A stretch of DNA of 64,000 nt, from the NCBI GenBank assembly GCA_016806645.1, contig JACSYO010001682.1:3788501-3852500 (forward strand), written 5' to 3'. The position numbers and the translations under genes are program-made. Source of the DNA: Ophiodon elongatus (taxonomy: Eukaryota; Chordata; Actinopteri; Perciformes; Hexagrammidae). Of the stretch, positions 62,795 to 64,000 are shown piece after piece (within the stretch, counting starts at the first letter, position 1; the number at the start of each line of letters is the position of its first letter). The notes under the pieces are model-generated. The model had not been told where the DNA came from. It worked only from the letters and a program-made list of their open reading frames with translations, and did not search any database.

Positions 62795-64000
62795 TGGGTA
62801 TGGGAGCAGAACAAGTAGATGGGGTGTAATTTCATAGGTGTGTGTGCTTGAGTGTGTGTGTAGGCGGACCTTGCCTCAAGCTAAAGTCATTGAACAGTTA
62901 AGGAGTTCCTGCTACACTCCAGGCTAAAGCTGAAATGCAACCGTCTGACCACGCGTGAAATTACCTCCCTTTCATGAGTGCAAAGCACACACACGCGCTC
63001 GCTTACACACACACACACGCACGCACACGCACGCACACACACGCACACACACACACACACACACACGCACACACACTAAATTGTAACTGGACATTACCGC
63101 ATGCACAAACATACTGTATGTACTGCATCTCCACACCTGTAATAGACAAGCAAACACACATGATAAAAGCATGAAAGCCATGTCACGGCTGTTAGCAGTA
63201 ACATGGCATGGTGACATGGAAGTGCCTTAGAAGTGCTAATAGCCCTTGTCAGTGCCATACTGTATGTGTGTGTGTGTATGTGTGTGTGTGTGTATGTGTG
63301 TGTGTGTGTGTGTGTGCATGGTTTCAAGTCATTTTGGACTGTGTTAAGGGGTGAAATATCTTTATTTACTCTCCAATGGTTACAATATGCCTCAGAGGAA
63401 GCAGAGAGAATACAAATAAATGATGTAAGAACATGAACATACACCTTAAAAAAACTAAATATTAAATAAATGTCTGAGTGTTGAATGAAACAAATTTCCA
63501 ATAAAAAGTTTAACCCAAAGAGGTCAGAGGACATGAACTGTGGCAGCTAGCTAGCAACAGTTGTAAATTACACAGCTTCTGAGCAAACACGTTGTCATAA
63601 ATCTCTGTCCTTGCAAACACTGCAGCCAAAACATATCACCCGTCCTTCTGTGCCGCTTGCATTCATTTGCACAAACAAGAATAGGTAAATCTCCCCCCTC
63701 TGTCTTACCACAAAGCAAAGAAGGCAGGTTTCAGTTCCCCCCTCGTCCAGTTACTCATATAAAAATAAAATGGAGAGTAGAATTTGTTGTGATGCACCTT
63801 CACAGAGCAGAGAAGAGATCTAATTAGGCGCGAAAAAGTGAAAACACCTGTGTAAGTGTGGACACGCTCTTTTTAATGGTGTATTAAGATGAGATGAAGA
63901 TTTACATGAACTTGCAATGAAATACAAAGAAAAGGGGGAATCTATTGGAATAGCCAGTATTGCTCATTGCTCTCATTTTTTTTGTAGCATCAATATGTTT
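62755..64000. other. Microsatellite-rich window end without a gene
   Basis: It contains TG (62757-62790 and 63263-63317) and CA (63009-63076) tracts, then ordinary AT-rich sequence to the window end. Confidence 0.8.

Overview
The window looks like genomic DNA from a bony fish, most likely a percomorph teleost. Three things point that way: a vertebrate gene split by GT-AG introns, a LINE-2-type retrotransposon tail and several interspersed repeats that I remember as common in percomorph genomes, and a very high density of CA/TG and GA/CT microsatellites. The species cannot be named from the sequence alone.

Only one protein-coding gene can be supported. It is TFAP2D, the transcription factor AP-2 delta, on the minus strand from the start codon at 15365 to the stop codon at 455. 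All eight coding exons could be joined by hand with consistent phase and canonical splice sites, giving 1377 nt and 458 residues. Human AP-2 delta is about 452 residues. Exons 1-3 carry the divergent activation region and exons 4-8 the conserved DNA-binding and helix-span-helix dimerisation domain. No poly(A) signal is visible below 455, so the 3' end lies outside the window. In vertebrates TFAP2B usually lies downstream of TFAP2D in the same orientation and would be expected to the left of coordinate 1; that is an inference.

Layout: 1-454 is 3' UTR or downstream flank. 455-15365 is TFAP2D; its introns hold microsatellites, a block-structured pentanucleotide repeat, one terminal-inverted-repeat element and several CpG-rich stretches that look like conserved non-coding DNA. 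15366 to about 16000 is the 5' leader and promoter side. From about 16 kb to 64 kb I see no convincing gene. That space holds simple repeats, a degenerate LINE-2-like tail (24748-26088), a second LINE remnant (about 52232-52610), several MITE-like or fold-back elements (26125-26440, 34255-34850, 35489-35615, 42239-42990, 60965-61190), and GC-richer islands with homeodomain and TCF-like motifs that are candidates for distant enhancers. A long gene-free upstream flank is typical of developmental transcription factors.

No novel multi-gene system was found. The more unusual signals are a (CA)44 tract starting within the first bases of TFAP2D intron 4, a CT-rich tract just inside intron 3 next to the 61-nt exon 3, a perfect 28-bp palindrome at 44085, a roughly 600-bp fold-back element at 34.3-34.8 kb, and an ordered pentanucleotide array at 12521-12650.
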